From contig OZ007016.1 of assembly GCA_963931445.1 (NCBI GenBank), positions 372,001 through 436,000 of the forward strand: a stretch of DNA of 64,000 nucleotides, written 5' to 3'. A program made the position numbers and the translations under genes. The notes below the pieces were generated by a model. It ran no database searches. It worked only from the letters and a program-made list of their open reading frames with translations, and was not told the DNA's origin. This document shows, in pieces, positions 46,424 to 55,500 of this stretch. This DNA comes from CALXVA01 sp944393025 (GTDB lineage Bacteria > Bacillota > Clostridia > TANB77 > CAG-508). Within the stretch, counting starts at the first letter, position 1, and every line of letters starts with the position of its first letter.

Positions 46424-46504
46424 AATAAAAAATAATATTATGATTTTAATTTTTAATATATAAATTGAGAGTAATCTCAAAGCAAAAAGAAAGGAAGATT
46501 TATT

Positions 46505-48361
46505 ATGGGAAAAATTATAGGTATTGATTTAGGTACAACAAATTCATGTGTTGCAGTTATGGAAGGTGGCGAACCAGTTGTAATTCCTAATGCAGAAGGA
46601 AATAGAACAACTCCATCTGTAGTTGCATTTTCAAAAAATGGTGAAAGATTAGTAGGACAAATTGCAAAGCGTCAAGCAGTTACTAATCCAGATAATACAG
46701 TTATATCTATAAAAAGAAAAATGGGAACAAACGAAAAAGTTAATATAGAAGGAGATCAATTTTCTCCACAAGAAATATCAGCAATGATTTTACAAAAATT
46801 AAAAGCAGATGCTGAAAATTATTTAGGACAACAAGTAACACAAGCTGTTATAACAGTTCCAGCATATTTTAGTGATAGCCAAAGACAAGCTACAAAAGAT
46901 GCTGGTAAAATAGCAGGACTTGAAGTACTAAGAATTATAAATGAGCCAACAGCAGCAGCATTAGCATTTGGTATGGATAAAGAAGACCAAGATCAAAAAA
47001 TAATGATTTATGACCTAGGTGGAGGTACATTTGATGTATCTATACTAGATATTGGCGATGGTGTATTTGAAGTTTTAGCAACAAATGGAAATACAAAACT
47101 AGGTGGAGATGATTTTGATGAGAGAATTATTTCTTACTTAGTAGATGAATTCAAAAAATCAAACGGTATAGATTTAAGACAAGATAAAATGGCAATGCAA
47201 AGATTAAAAGAAGCAGCAGAAAAAGCTAAAATAGAACTTTCAGGAATGCAACAAACACAAATTAATTTACCATTTATTACAGCTGATAGCAATGGACCAA
47301 AACACTTGGATGTAACTTTAACAAGAGCAAAATTTGAAGAATTAATTAGTGATTTAATTGAAGCTACAAAAATACCAGTACAAAATGCATTAAAGGATGC
47401 AGGAATAACAGCAAACGATTTACACAAGGTATTATTAGTTGGTGGTTCTACAAGAGTTCCAGCTGTTCAAGAAGCAGTTAAGAAAATAACAGGAAAAGAT
47501 CCAGATAAAGGAATAAACCCAGATGAATGTGTTGCTATAGGTGCAGCAATTCAAGGAGGGGTTTTATCAGGAGATGTAAAAGACTTAGTATTACTTGATG
47601 TAACACCATTATCACTTGGTATTGAAACATTAGGTGGAGTATTTACAAAATTAATTGAAAGAAATACTACAATACCAACTAAGAAGTCACAAGTATTCTC
47701 TACTGCAGCAGATGGCCAAACAAGTGTTGAAATACATGTACTTCAAGGAGAAAGAGAAATGGCTGCTTACAACAAAACTTTAGGAAGATTCCAATTAACA
47801 GGAATTCCAGCAGCACCAAGAGGAGTACCTCAAATTGAAGTTACATTCGATATAGATGCAAATGGTATAGTTCATGTATCTGCAAAAGATATGGCAACAG
47901 GTAATAGTCAACAAGTTGCAATTACTGCAAGTACAAACTTAACTGACGAGGATATTGACAGAGCTGTTAAAGATGCTGAAGCACATGCAGCAGAAGATAA
48001 AAAGAGAAAAGAAGAAATTGAAGTTAGAAATAATGCAGAAAGCTTAATATATAATTGCCAAAAAACAATTACAGATTTAGGTGATAAAATAAGCGGAGAA
48101 GAAAAGGCAAAGGCTGAAACAGAAATAGAAAATGTTAAAAAAGCATTAGAAGGAACAGATGTTGAAGTAATTAAGTCTGCTACAGAAAAACTAACACAAG
48201 TATTTTACTCAATTTCTGAAAAAGTATATTCTCAAGCACAAGGTGCAGCAAATGCAGCAGGTGCAAATAATGGAGAAGCAAATAATGCAGAGCCACATGC
48301 AGATGCAAGTGGTAATGTATATGATGCTGATTATAAGGTTGACGAAGACGACAAAAAATAA
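46505..48361 (+). CDS. dnaK: Chaperone Hsp70 DnaK
   Basis: 618 residues, complete. ATPase domain: IGIDLGTTNSCVAVMEGG at the start, YDLGGGTFDVSILDIGDG near 165, LLVGGSTRVPAVQEAVKK near 312. Linker DVLLLD-type segment (VKDLVLLDVTPLSLGIETLGG) near 360, then the substrate-binding domain and helical lid. The tail is Ala/Asn-rich and ends in acidic DEDDKK. Ribosome site AAAGGAAG. Two palindromic repeats follow before dnaJ. Confidence 0.98.
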   Translation: MGKIIGIDLGTTNSCVAVMEGGEPVVIPNAEGNRTTPSVVAFSKNGERLVGQIAKRQAVTNPDNTVISIKRKMGTNEKVNIEGDQFSPQEISAMILQKLKADAENYLGQQVTQAVITVPAYFSDSQRQATKDAGKIAGLEVLRIINEPTAAALAFGMDKEDQDQKIMIYDLGGGTFDVSILDIGDGVFEVLATNGNTKLGGDDFDERIISYLVDEFKKSNGIDLRQDKMAMQRLKEAAEKAKIELSGMQQTQINLPFITADSNGPKHLDVTLTRAKFEELISDLIEATKIPVQNALKDAGITANDLHKVLLVGGSTRVPAVQEAVKKITGKDPDKGINPDECVAIGAAIQGGVLSGDVKDLVLLDVTPLSLGIETLGGVFTKLIERNTTIPTKKSQVFSTAADGQTSVEIHVLQGEREMAAYNKTLGRFQLTGIPAAPRGVPQIEVTFDIDANGIVHVSAKDMATGNSQQVAITASTNLTDEDIDRAVKDAEAHAAEDKKRKEEIEVRNNAESLIYNCQKTITDLGDKISGEEKAKAETEIENVKKALEGTDVEVIKSATEKLTQVFYSISEKVYSQAQGAANAAGANNGEANNAEPHADASGNVYDADYKVDEDDKK

Positions 48362-48482
48362 TTTGAAAGATAATTGTTTTTGATGTTGTCACTGCAAACT
48401 AAAAATTTACTCAACATACAAAGAGTATGCCTCGTAAATTTTTAGTTTGCGTTCCTAGTCAAAAATCAATTCTTTTTCAAAT
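48362..48482 (+). repeat. Nested palindromic repeat, copy C (dnaK-dnaJ gap)
   Basis: Outer stem GCAAACTAAAAATTTAC / GTAAATTTTTAGTTTGC is a perfect 17 bp; inner hairpin CATAC/GTATG around AAAGA; flanking arms AATTGTTTTTGA / TCAAAAATCAATT. Confidence 0.85.
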
Positions 48483-48485
48483 TAT

Positions 48486-48612
48486 ATTGATTAAAGCTGA
48501 TAATTGGTTTTAGCTATGTTGAACTTTGCGTCGAAAGTCCTCAATGTGCAAAAAGCACACCTGGGGCTTTCTAGCTCGTTCGCCTTGCTAAAACACAATT
48601 CTTTAAACAATT
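48486..48612 (+). repeat. Nested palindromic repeat, copy D (dnaK-dnaJ gap)
   Basis: Stem sequences differ almost entirely from copy C (GAAAGTCC / GGGGCTTTC outer; TGTGC/GCACA inner around AAAAA) yet the layout, the TCAA and CCT boxes and the AATTG...CAATTCTTT edges are kept: compensatory change. Copies C and D lie head to tail. Confidence 0.75.
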
Positions 48613-48641
48613 ATAGAATATATAAAGATAAGTAATTTTAA

Positions 48642-48664
48642 GAGGTTGGACTTTTTCCAACCTC
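48642..48664 (+). other. Hairpin before dnaJ
   Basis: GAGGTTGGA / TCCAACCTC around CTTTT. No T run follows, so it may be an mRNA processing or stability element rather than a terminator. Together with repeats C and D it accounts for the 48362-48730 gap. Confidence 0.5.
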
Positions 48665-48730
48665 AAATACTATGAAAAATATTATTTGAGCATAATTGAA
48701 AAATAAAAAGACTTTTTAAGGAGAAAAATT

Positions 48731-49897
48731 ATGGCAGGAAAAGATTATTATGAAATTCTAGGAGTACAAAAAAATGCAAGTGATGATGAATTAAAAAAGG
48801 CATATAGAAAACTTGCAAAAAAATATCATCCAGATGCAAATCCAGACAATAAAAAGGAAGCAGAAGCTAAATTTAAAGAAGTAAATGAGGCTTATGAAAC
48901 TTTATCAAATCCTGAGAAAAGAAGAATGTATGATCAATTTGGAACTGCAGATCCACAAGGATTTGGAGGAGCAGGAGGACCTTTTGGAGGAAGAAATGGT
49001 TATTATTCATATTCATCTTCAGGAGGATTTGATGGCTTTGGAGATTTTGGAGATTTAGGAGATATATTTTCTTCATTTTTTGGAGGAGGATTTGGAGGAA
49101 GGAGTTCTTCTAAAAATAATGGTCCAAGACAAGGAGCTGACTTAAAGTATAATCTTGACATAACTTTTGAAGAATCTTTTTTAGGTACAGAAAAGCAAAT
49201 TTTAATAGTTAGAAATGAAATTTGTAATACTTGCCATGGAGAAGGAGCAAAACCAGGTACTAAAAAGCAAACTTGTTCAATGTGCCATGGAACAGGACAA
49301 ATAAAGCAAACACAAACAACAATATTTGGACAAATGCAAACTGTAAGACCATGTACAAATTGTAATGGTACAGGAGAAATTATTACAGATCCTTGTTTAG
49401 AATGTAAGGGAAAAGGAACTGTAAGAAAACAAGTAAAAGTTACAGTAAAAATTCCTGCTGGAATAGATGAGAATCAAACCATAGTACTTAGAGGAGAAGG
49501 AGAACCAGGAGAAAAAGGTGCATTAAAAGGAGATTTATACATAACAGTTCATGTGAAAAAACATAGTATTTTTACAAGAAAAGGTCAAGATGTGATTTGT
49601 GAAGTACCAATAACTTTTACTCAAGCAACTTTAGGAGCAGATTTAGAAATACCTATGGTTGATGGTAAAAAAGAAATATATAGAATACCAGATGGAACTC
49701 AACCGGGCACAAAATTTACTATAAGAGGAAAAGGATTTAAAAATATTAATAATAGTTCGCAAGGAAATTTTGTATTTACAGTACTTGTTCAAGTACCTAA
49801 AAAACTTACTAAAGAGCAAAGAGATTTAATGATGGAACTTGCTAAAACAATGAATGAGCAACCACCAATAAAGAAAAAAGGAATATTTGGAATATAA
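48731..49897 (+). CDS. dnaJ: Chaperone DnaJ
   Basis: Type I Hsp40, 388 residues, partner of DnaK. J domain at 1-70 with YHPDAN containing HPD; Gly/Phe-rich linker about 76-130 (GGFGGAGGPFGG); four zinc-centre repeats between about 160 and 240 (CNTCHGEG, CSMCHGTG, CTNCNGTG, CLECKGKG); then the C-terminal substrate domains. Complete, with AAGGAGA upstream. Confidence 0.97.
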   Translation: MAGKDYYEILGVQKNASDDELKKAYRKLAKKYHPDANPDNKKEAEAKFKEVNEAYETLSNPEKRRMYDQFGTADPQGFGGAGGPFGGRNGYYSYSSSGGFDGFGDFGDLGDIFSSFFGGGFGGRSSSKNNGPRQGADLKYNLDITFEESFLGTEKQILIVRNEICNTCHGEGAKPGTKKQTCSMCHGTGQIKQTQTTIFGQMQTVRPCTNCNGTGEIITDPCLECKGKGTVRKQVKVTVKIPAGIDENQTIVLRGEGEPGEKGALKGDLYITVHVKKHSIFTRKGQDVICEVPITFTQATLGADLEIPMVDGKKEIYRIPDGTQPGTKFTIRGKGFKNINNSSQGNFVFTVLVQVPKKLTKEQRDLMMELAKTMNEQPPIKKKGIFGI

Positions 49898-49986
49898 AAT
49901 AATTGTCGAATATTGTAAAATTAAATGAAATATTTGCATATTATATATTAACTAGTATTTATAATACTAGTTAAGGGGTGAAATAT

Positions 49987-50232
49987 ATGTTAAACAAATG
50001 TTGTGAAATAGCAAAGTGTTGTGTAGATGTGATAGTATGTATATTGTTATCTTTATTGTTATTTATTGCAGGATTAATAGTAGGAGCTTATACAAGCTTA
50101 GCAACTATATTAGGATTAGGAGCAATAATTGCAATTACAGCAATACTACTAATATTATTAATAATAAGGATTATAACATTAATATGTTGTAAAGAAAAAC
50201 AAAATTGTTGTGATTATAATAAATATTGCTAA
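49987..50232 (+). CDS. Small Cys-rich membrane protein, 81 aa
   Basis: Starts MLNKCCEIAKCCVDV behind AAGGGGTG. Two membrane helices (IVCILLSLLLFIAGLIVGA and LGAIIAITAILLILLIIRI) are flanked by Cys pairs on both sides, and the tail is ICCKEKQNCCDYNKYC. The many CC pairs suggest metal binding or a redox role, or acylation, but nothing identifies the family. It follows dnaJ by 89 bases. Confidence 0.65.
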   Translation: MLNKCCEIAKCCVDVIVCILLSLLLFIAGLIVGAYTSLATILGLGAIIAITAILLILLIIRIITLICCKEKQNCCDYNKYC

Positions 50233-50237
50233 AACTA

Positions 50238-50272
50238 AAAAAAAGGGTTTCTAAATAGGAATCCTTTTTTAT
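50238..50272 (+). terminator. Terminator after the small membrane protein
   Basis: AAAAAAAGGGTTTC pairs imperfectly with GGAATCCTTTTTT, ending in a T run. Confidence 0.6.
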
Positions 50273-50445
50273 TGTATAGGAAAAATCGATAGATTTTTAC
50301 TATACAACAAGGTTAAGTTTCCTTGGGCAGTGCATATTTGCGAAGCAAAATGCACATGTGGCGAAGCCACTTTTCTTATTGTATAGGAAAAATCGACTTT
50401 TTACTTAAAAATTGAGTATTCTTAACGATTTTTGCTATACAATAA
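50269..50445. repeat. Dispersed repeat, TATTGTATAGGAAAAATCG family, copy 3 (with inverted ends)
   Basis: Left end TATTGTATAGGAAAAATCG and right end CGATTTTTGCTATACAATA are inverted repeats of each other; a further internal copy of the left end starts near 50378. The interior carries GCGAAGCAAAATGCACAT and GTGGCGAAGCCAC hairpins. The terminal inverted repeats make it look like a miniature inverted-repeat element. Confidence 0.65.
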
Positions 50446-50448
50446 ATA

Positions 50449-50475
50449 ACGAGAGTTCAATTTGAGCTCTCGTTT
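50449..50475 (-). terminator. Hairpin terminator for the minus-strand gene at 50730
   Basis: AACGAGAGTTCA / TGAGCTCTCGTT, one mismatch, just past the stop of the 80-aa gene on the minus strand. Confidence 0.6.
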
Positions 50476-50487
50476 GACTTAGGGATT

Positions 50488-50730
50488 TCAATTAATTAAT
50501 ATTCCTTCTAAAGCATAAGCAGATGCAATTAACCTTTTTTCAGTTTTCGAATGCTCTACTACGGTTACAGTGCAAAAAGATTTATATCTGATTTTAATAT
50601 CAGATATTTCAGAATCATAACTTGACGAAAATGTAGAAGGAATTCCAAGCTTTATTGCTTCATCGTATAACTTTAAAGCAGATTCCCGATTGGGAAAATA
50701 GAAAGTTAATTCTATTTTCTTTCTAAACAT
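50488..50730 (-). CDS. Hypothetical protein, 80 aa, with an unshifted CGG codon
   Basis: MFRKKIELTFYFPNRESALKLYDEA..., a small alpha/beta protein with a strand-helix start, no membrane segment and no recognised family. Ribosome site AAAGGGGT. It contains AAT CGG GAA in the zero frame (complement of about 50690-50695) with no break, the only ordinary-looking in-frame CGG I found. Here the base after CGG is G, unlike the eight break sites where it is A. Confidence 0.6.
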   Translation of the reverse strand: MFRKKIELTFYFPNRESALKLYDEAIKLGIPSTFSSSYDSEISDIKIRYKSFCTVTVVEHSKTEKRLIASAYALEGILIN

Positions 50731-50862
50731 AGAATAAAACCCCTTTCATAATAAATAATTTTCAACAAAATGTAAACATAAATATTTTATCAAATAAACA
50801 TAATATAGTCAATAATGAATTATTACTATTTATTATAAGATAATTTGTATAATATTTTAAAT

Positions 50863-51606
50863 TTATTTATCTATTTGTAATATTCTTTTAGCTCTTGCAA
50901 CATCTTCTGTTGTAGCATTTGGTACATCATCTAATTCATAGTTACAACCAAGATTTTCCCACTTAAATTTTCCTAAATCGTGATAAGCAAGTATTTCTAC
51001 TTTCTTTATATTATTCAAAGTAGATAAAAATTCTTTTAATTTAAGTAAGTCATCTTCATGATCTGTAATTCCAGGAACTAAAACCTGTCTAATCCAGACA
51101 TCTTTATTTATATTGCTTAAATATTTAGCAAATTCAAGTTCTAATTTATTTGAAAAGCCTACTAAATCTTTACAAATATCATCATTAATACATTTTATAT
51201 CTAGTAGAAATAAATCAGTTAAATCTATTATTTTTTTTATTTTATCAGTTAATGGAAAATTACCAGATGTATCTATTGCAACATGAATACCTATTTTTTT
51301 TAATTTTGGAATAAATTCTAATAGAAAATCTTGCTGTAATAGAGGTTCTCCACCAGATAATGTAACACCTCCATTTGATACAGTAAAATAATTTTTATAT
51401 CTAGATATTTTGGAAATTAATTCATCACTAGTATATTCCATTCCAGTATTCATAGGCCAAGTATCTCGATTATGGCAATACTTACAGCGTAACCCACATC
51501 CTTGAAAAAATACAACAAATCTAATTCCAGGACCATCAACAGCTCCAAATGATTCGAAAGAATGAATATGAGCAATTAAATTATTTTTTTTGGTTTCTTC
51601 AGACAT
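50863..51606 (-). CDS. pflA: Pyruvate formate-lyase activating enzyme
   Basis: Radical SAM activase that installs the glycyl radical on PflB. 247 residues. The radical SAM cluster motif is GCGLRCKYCHNRDTW (CxxxCxxC form) near residue 31-42, preceded by FESFGAVDGPGIRFVVFFQGC, and the SAM-binding GGE motif is in GVTLSGGEPLLQ near 80. Normal length. GGAGGAAAA precedes the ATG. It lies downstream of pflB on the same strand, separated by a 319-base region with three hairpins. Confidence 0.95.
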   Translation of the reverse strand: MSEETKKNNLIAHIHSFESFGAVDGPGIRFVVFFQGCGLRCKYCHNRDTWPMNTGMEYTSDELISKISRYKNYFTVSNGGVTLSGGEPLLQQDFLLEFIPKLKKIGIHVAIDTSGNFPLTDKIKKIIDLTDLFLLDIKCINDDICKDLVGFSNKLELEFAKYLSNINKDVWIRQVLVPGITDHEDDLLKLKEFLSTLNNIKKVEILAYHDLGKFKWENLGCNYELDDVPNATTEDVARAKRILQIDK

Positions 51607-51665
51607 TTTTCCTCCTAAATAATATAAAAATTAGTTTAATTATGTATAACAGTAAATTTCATAGG

Positions 51666-51802
51666 GAGAACAAAGCGACCATTGGTCGCACTTTGTTCGT
51701 GCCGATTTGAGTTTCCGACTAAAAGGAGGAAATCTCAAATGTAATGGCGATTATAGCCTTTTTATCTAATAGGAAATGAGAAATTTCCTATTAGATAAAA
51801 AA
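51666..51802 (-). other. Three successive hairpins between pflB and pflA
   Basis: H1: GAACAAAGCGACC / GGTCGCACTTTGTTC (51668-51698). H2: GATTTGAGTTTCC / GGAGGAAATCTCAAAT (51704-51740). H3: TTTTTATCTAATAGGAAAT / ATTTCCTATTAGATAAAAA (51759-51801), a perfect palindrome with T/A ends that can terminate in either direction. They may set the pflB:pflA ratio. Nothing coding is seen in this gap. Confidence 0.65.
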
Positions 51803-51925
51803 TTGTTAAAAAGAATTAAATTTTGGCAGAATCTAAGAGGTATAAATTGTTTGCAATATGGTATATTGATTAATTTATACCTCAAAATAATAAGTGCCAA
51901 AACTAATTAATTTTAACAATTAAAA

Positions 51926-54169
51926 TTAAATTTTCTCATGAATAGTTCTATTAATTACATCTAATTGTTGTTCTCTTGTTAATTTTATAAAATTAACTGC
52001 ATATCCAGATACACGGATTGTAAGTTGCGGATAATTTTCTGGATGTTCCATTGCGTCTAATAATAAATCTCTATTAAATACATTTACATTTATATGGTGA
52101 CCAGTTTGTTTAAAATATCCATCTAACATACTTACTAAATTGTTTACTTTAGAATCTTCATCTTTACCTAAAGCTGCTGGTGTTATTGAAAAGGTGAATG
52201 AAATTCCATCTTCTGAATATTCATAAGGAAGTTTAGCTATAGTGTTCATAACAGCTAATGCACCATTAGCATCTCTACCATGTAATGGGTTAGCACCAGG
52301 ACCAAAAGGTTCTCCAGCTCTACGACCATCAGGAGTATTTCCAGTATTTTTACCATAAACAACATTTGATGTAATAGTCAATATAGAAAGAGTGTGTTTT
52401 GAACCTCTATATGTGTGATGTTTTTGTAATTTTCTTAAGAAAGATTTTACAATATCTACAGCAATACTATCTACTCTATCATCATCATTTCCGTATTTAG
52501 GGAAGTCTCCTTCAACTTGATAATCAACAGCTAAACCTGTTTCATCTCTTATAACTTTAACTTTAGCATATTTTATTGCAGAAAGTGAATCAGCAGCAAC
52601 AGAAAGACCAGCAATACCACATGCCATTGTTCTTAAAATATCTTCATCTCTATCATGTAAAGCCATTTCTAATGCTTCATAAGAATATTTATCATGCATA
52701 TAATGAATTGCGTTTAATGCTTTAATATATATTTTAGCAACATAATCCATCATATTATCAAATTTTTCCATAACTTCGTTATAATCTAAATATTCAGAAG
52801 TTATAGGAGCAAATTTTGGAGTAACTTGTTTACCAGAGTTTTCGTCTCTACCACCATTAATAGCATAAAGTAAAGTTTTAGCTAAATTTGCTCTAGCTCC
52901 AAAGAATTGCATTTGTTTACCTATTTTCATAGCTGATACACAACATGCTATTCCATAATCATCACCTAAAGTAATTCTCATTAAATCGTCATTTTCATAT
53001 TGAATAGATGATGTTCTTATAGAAATATCAGCACAATACTTTTTAAATCCTTCAGGTAGATTATTTGACCATAATACTGTTAAGTTTGGTTCAGGGGCAG
53101 GTCCTAAGTTATCTAATGTATGAAGAACTCTAAATGAATTTTTAGTAACTAGTGTTCTACCATCGATTCCCATACCACCTATACTTTCTGTTACCCAAAC
53201 TGGGTCACCACTAAATAAAGAATTATATTCTGGTGCTCTTAAAAATCTTATTAATCTTAATTTTATTATAAATTGATCCATTAATTCTTGTGCTTGTTCT
53301 TCTGTTAAAACGCCATTTTTAATATCTCTTTCAATATAAATATCTAAGAAAGTAGAAGTTCTACCTAAACTCATAGCAGCACCATTTTGATCTTTTACAG
53401 CTCCTAAATATCCAAAATATAGCCATTGAATAGCTTCTTTTGCATTTGAAGCAGGGGAAGATATGTCAAATCCATATTTTTCAGCCATTGCTTTTAAATC
53501 ATTTAATGCTTTTATTTGATCAGCTATTTCTTCACGATTTCTAATAATATCTTCTGTAAATTCATCTGTATCTAATACTTCTAGTTCAACTTTTTTCTCT
53601 GCAATTAAAGCATCAATACCATATAAAGCAACTCTTCTGTAATCACCAATAATTCTTCCACGACCATATCCATCTGGAAGCCCTGTAAGTAGGTGAGAAC
53701 TTCTTGCTGCTCTTATGTCAGGAGTATAAACTTCGAAAACACCATCATTATGTGTTTTTCTTAAATTATGGTAGATATACTCTGTTTCTGGATCTACTTT
53801 AAATCCATAACTTTCAGCAGATTTTTCAACTATTCTAATACCACCATTTGGCATAATTGCTCTTTTTAAAGGAGCGTCTGTTTGAAGTCCAACAATTTCT
53901 TCTAAATCTTTATCTATATATCCAGCTTCATAAGCATTTATAGAAGATGGTGTTTTACAATCTGCATCTAAAACTCCACCATTTTCTCTTTCTTTTTTAT
54001 AAAGGTCTAATACCTTGTCCCATAGTTTTTTTGTTTTATTTGTAGCGCCTGCAAGGAATTTAGAATCACCTTCATAAGGTGTATAGTTAGATTGAATAAA
54101 TCCTCTAACATCTATTTCTTTTGTCCATTCACCAGATTTATTAAAATCATTCCATTGTTTAAAATCCAT
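51926..54169 (-). CDS. pflB: Formate C-acetyltransferase (pyruvate formate-lyase)
   Basis: Glycyl-radical enzyme splitting pyruvate and CoA to acetyl-CoA and formate, feeding AdhE. 747 residues from MDFKQWNDF behind GGAGGTTAAT. The adjacent catalytic cysteines are in GIACCVSAMKIG near residues 409-410 and the radical glycine is in RVSGYAVNFIKL near 722. Substrate loop and other family blocks are intact. Marks the organism as an anaerobe. Confidence 0.97.
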   Translation of the reverse strand: MDFKQWNDFNKSGEWTKEIDVRGFIQSNYTPYEGDSKFLAGATNKTKKLWDKVLDLYKKERENGGVLDADCKTPSSINAYEAGYIDKDLEEIVGLQTDAPLKRAIMPNGGIRIVEKSAESYGFKVDPETEYIYHNLRKTHNDGVFEVYTPDIRAARSSHLLTGLPDGYGRGRIIGDYRRVALYGIDALIAEKKVELEVLDTDEFTEDIIRNREEIADQIKALNDLKAMAEKYGFDISSPASNAKEAIQWLYFGYLGAVKDQNGAAMSLGRTSTFLDIYIERDIKNGVLTEEQAQELMDQFIIKLRLIRFLRAPEYNSLFSGDPVWVTESIGGMGIDGRTLVTKNSFRVLHTLDNLGPAPEPNLTVLWSNNLPEGFKKYCADISIRTSSIQYENDDLMRITLGDDYGIACCVSAMKIGKQMQFFGARANLAKTLLYAINGGRDENSGKQVTPKFAPITSEYLDYNEVMEKFDNMMDYVAKIYIKALNAIHYMHDKYSYEALEMALHDRDEDILRTMACGIAGLSVAADSLSAIKYAKVKVIRDETGLAVDYQVEGDFPKYGNDDDRVDSIAVDIVKSFLRKLQKHHTYRGSKHTLSILTITSNVVYGKNTGNTPDGRRAGEPFGPGANPLHGRDANGALAVMNTIAKLPYEYSEDGISFTFSITPAALGKDEDSKVNNLVSMLDGYFKQTGHHINVNVFNRDLLLDAMEHPENYPQLTIRVSGYAVNFIKLTREQQLDVINRTIHEKI

Positions 54170-54247
54170 ATTAACCTCCATTTATTTTAAATATTATTTT
54201 GTAAATTAACAAATATAATAATATCACAAAAAAACAATAATATCAAC

Positions 54248-54288
54248 AAAAAATATTATCTATATGTATTATAGATAATATTTTTTAA
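54248..54288 (-). terminator. Palindromic terminator of the XRE gene
   Basis: AAAAAATATTATCTAT / ATAGATAATATTTTTT, perfect stem with flanking A/T runs, 20 bases beyond the stop on the minus strand. Confidence 0.75.
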
Positions 54289-54307
54289 AATATTCTGAAT
54301 ATAAATT

Positions 54308-54631
54308 TTAATTATTATTTATAATTTTTGCTATCTCATAAATTAATTTTTGTTTTTCAGATGTTGTATTTTTTAGAATATCATAAAATTCAGTAGATAA
54401 ATAAGAATTAGAATTATTTGAAGAGCCATTAAGAATACTTCCTTCACTAACACCTAAAATGTCACAAATTTGACTAAGTCTTTTTAAACTTATATGAGAA
54501 TTACCTCTTTCAATTCTACTTAAAAATGCAATAGAAACATCTAATTTCTCTGCTAATTTTTCTTGAGTTAAATTTTTACTAATTCTAGCTTTTTTTAATC
54601 TTTCACCAATTATACTATAATCTAATGCCAT
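54308..54631 (-). CDS. XRE-family helix-turn-helix regulator
   Basis: 107 residues. HTH_3 domain at about 7-62: GERLKKARISKNLTQEKLA, then VSIAFLSRIERGNSHISLKRLSQICDILGVS. The C-terminal 40 residues are helical and Asn/Ser-rich and have no recognised effector domain. It is transcribed divergently from the biotin ligase gene across a 180-base AT-rich gap. Target unknown; pflB lies downstream on the same strand. Confidence 0.88.
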   Translation of the reverse strand: MALDYSIIGERLKKARISKNLTQEKLAEKLDVSIAFLSRIERGNSHISLKRLSQICDILGVSEGSILNGSSNNSNSYLSTEFYDILKNTTSEKQKLIYEIAKIINNN

Positions 54632-54812
54632 TTTTAATCACCTCTTCATAAATCTGAAATGAATATAGCATGTATACGAAATAAATTACAGAAACATATA
54701 AGTTAACATATACATGAAATAATTTTAATGTTAGTATGTGCAAAAAAATTAAATAATATGTATAAATAGACAAAAAAAAGTAAAAATGTTATACTAAAAT
54801 CAGGTGAAAAAA

Positions 54813-55397
54813 ATGAAACAAAAAATTATTGAAAATTTAAAAACAAAAATTATAGGTAAAAATATAATTATATTTGATAAAATTGATTCGACACAAACTG
54901 AAGCAAAAAAATTAGCTAAAAAAGGAATTGAAAATGGAACTATAATTATAGCAGATGAACAAATTAATGGAATGGGAACACATGGAAGAACATGGTATAC
55001 TAAAAAGGGAAAAAATATTGCATTTACTATTATAATATTTCCAGAATGCAATATTAATGACTTAAAAAATTTTACATTTGATATAGCTAATTGTATAGTA
55101 GATTCTATCTATAATATTTCTAATGAAAAATTAAATATAAAAATACCAAATGATATAATGATAAATAATAAAAAAGTTGGTGGAATTCTAACACAAGTAA
55201 TTACAGAGGGAGAAAAAATAAAGTACATATTGATAGGAATAGGAATAAATGTAAATGAAACAGATTTTTCAGAGGAGATAAAAGATATAGCAACATCTTT
55301 AAAAATAGAATTAAAAAAGGATTTTCAAAGAGAAGAAATTTTAGCAGAAATTTGCAATTTATTTGAAAAATATTGTATAGAAAAAAGAATAATTTAA
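54813..55397 (+). CDS. birA: Biotin-[acetyl-CoA-carboxylase] ligase, monofunctional
   Basis: Attaches biotin to carboxylase carrier domains. 194 residues from MKQKIIENL behind CAGGTG. Conserved core: FDKIDSTQTEAKKLA near 22, the biotinyl-AMP loop NGMGTHGRTWYTKKGKN near 53-70, KIPNDIMINNKKVGGILTQ near 113 (KWPNDI-type) and IGIGINVNE. There is no N-terminal HTH, so it lacks the repressor half, and the C-terminal domain is short or absent, making it shorter than typical group I enzymes. Confidence 0.88.
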   Translation: MKQKIIENLKTKIIGKNIIIFDKIDSTQTEAKKLAKKGIENGTIIIADEQINGMGTHGRTWYTKKGKNIAFTIIIFPECNINDLKNFTFDIANCIVDSIYNISNEKLNIKIPNDIMINNKKVGGILTQVITEGEKIKYILIGIGINVNETDFSEEIKDIATSLKIELKKDFQREEILAEICNLFEKYCIEKRII

Positions 55398-55500
55398 TTA
55401 ATTTAGTTTTACAAATAGTAAAATGGCTTTATTACATATAAGTTTTGATTAGCAAAACCAAATAGTACAATAAAACCTAACTTGTATAGGAAAATCAAAC

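Noticed and set aside
1101..49703. Other CGGA strings in genes (for example at 1101, 3005, 8455, 10004, 32896, 38744)
   Set aside because: In these the C is the third base of the preceding codon (GAC, AGC, TTC, AAC and so on) and GGA is already in frame, so no shift is needed.
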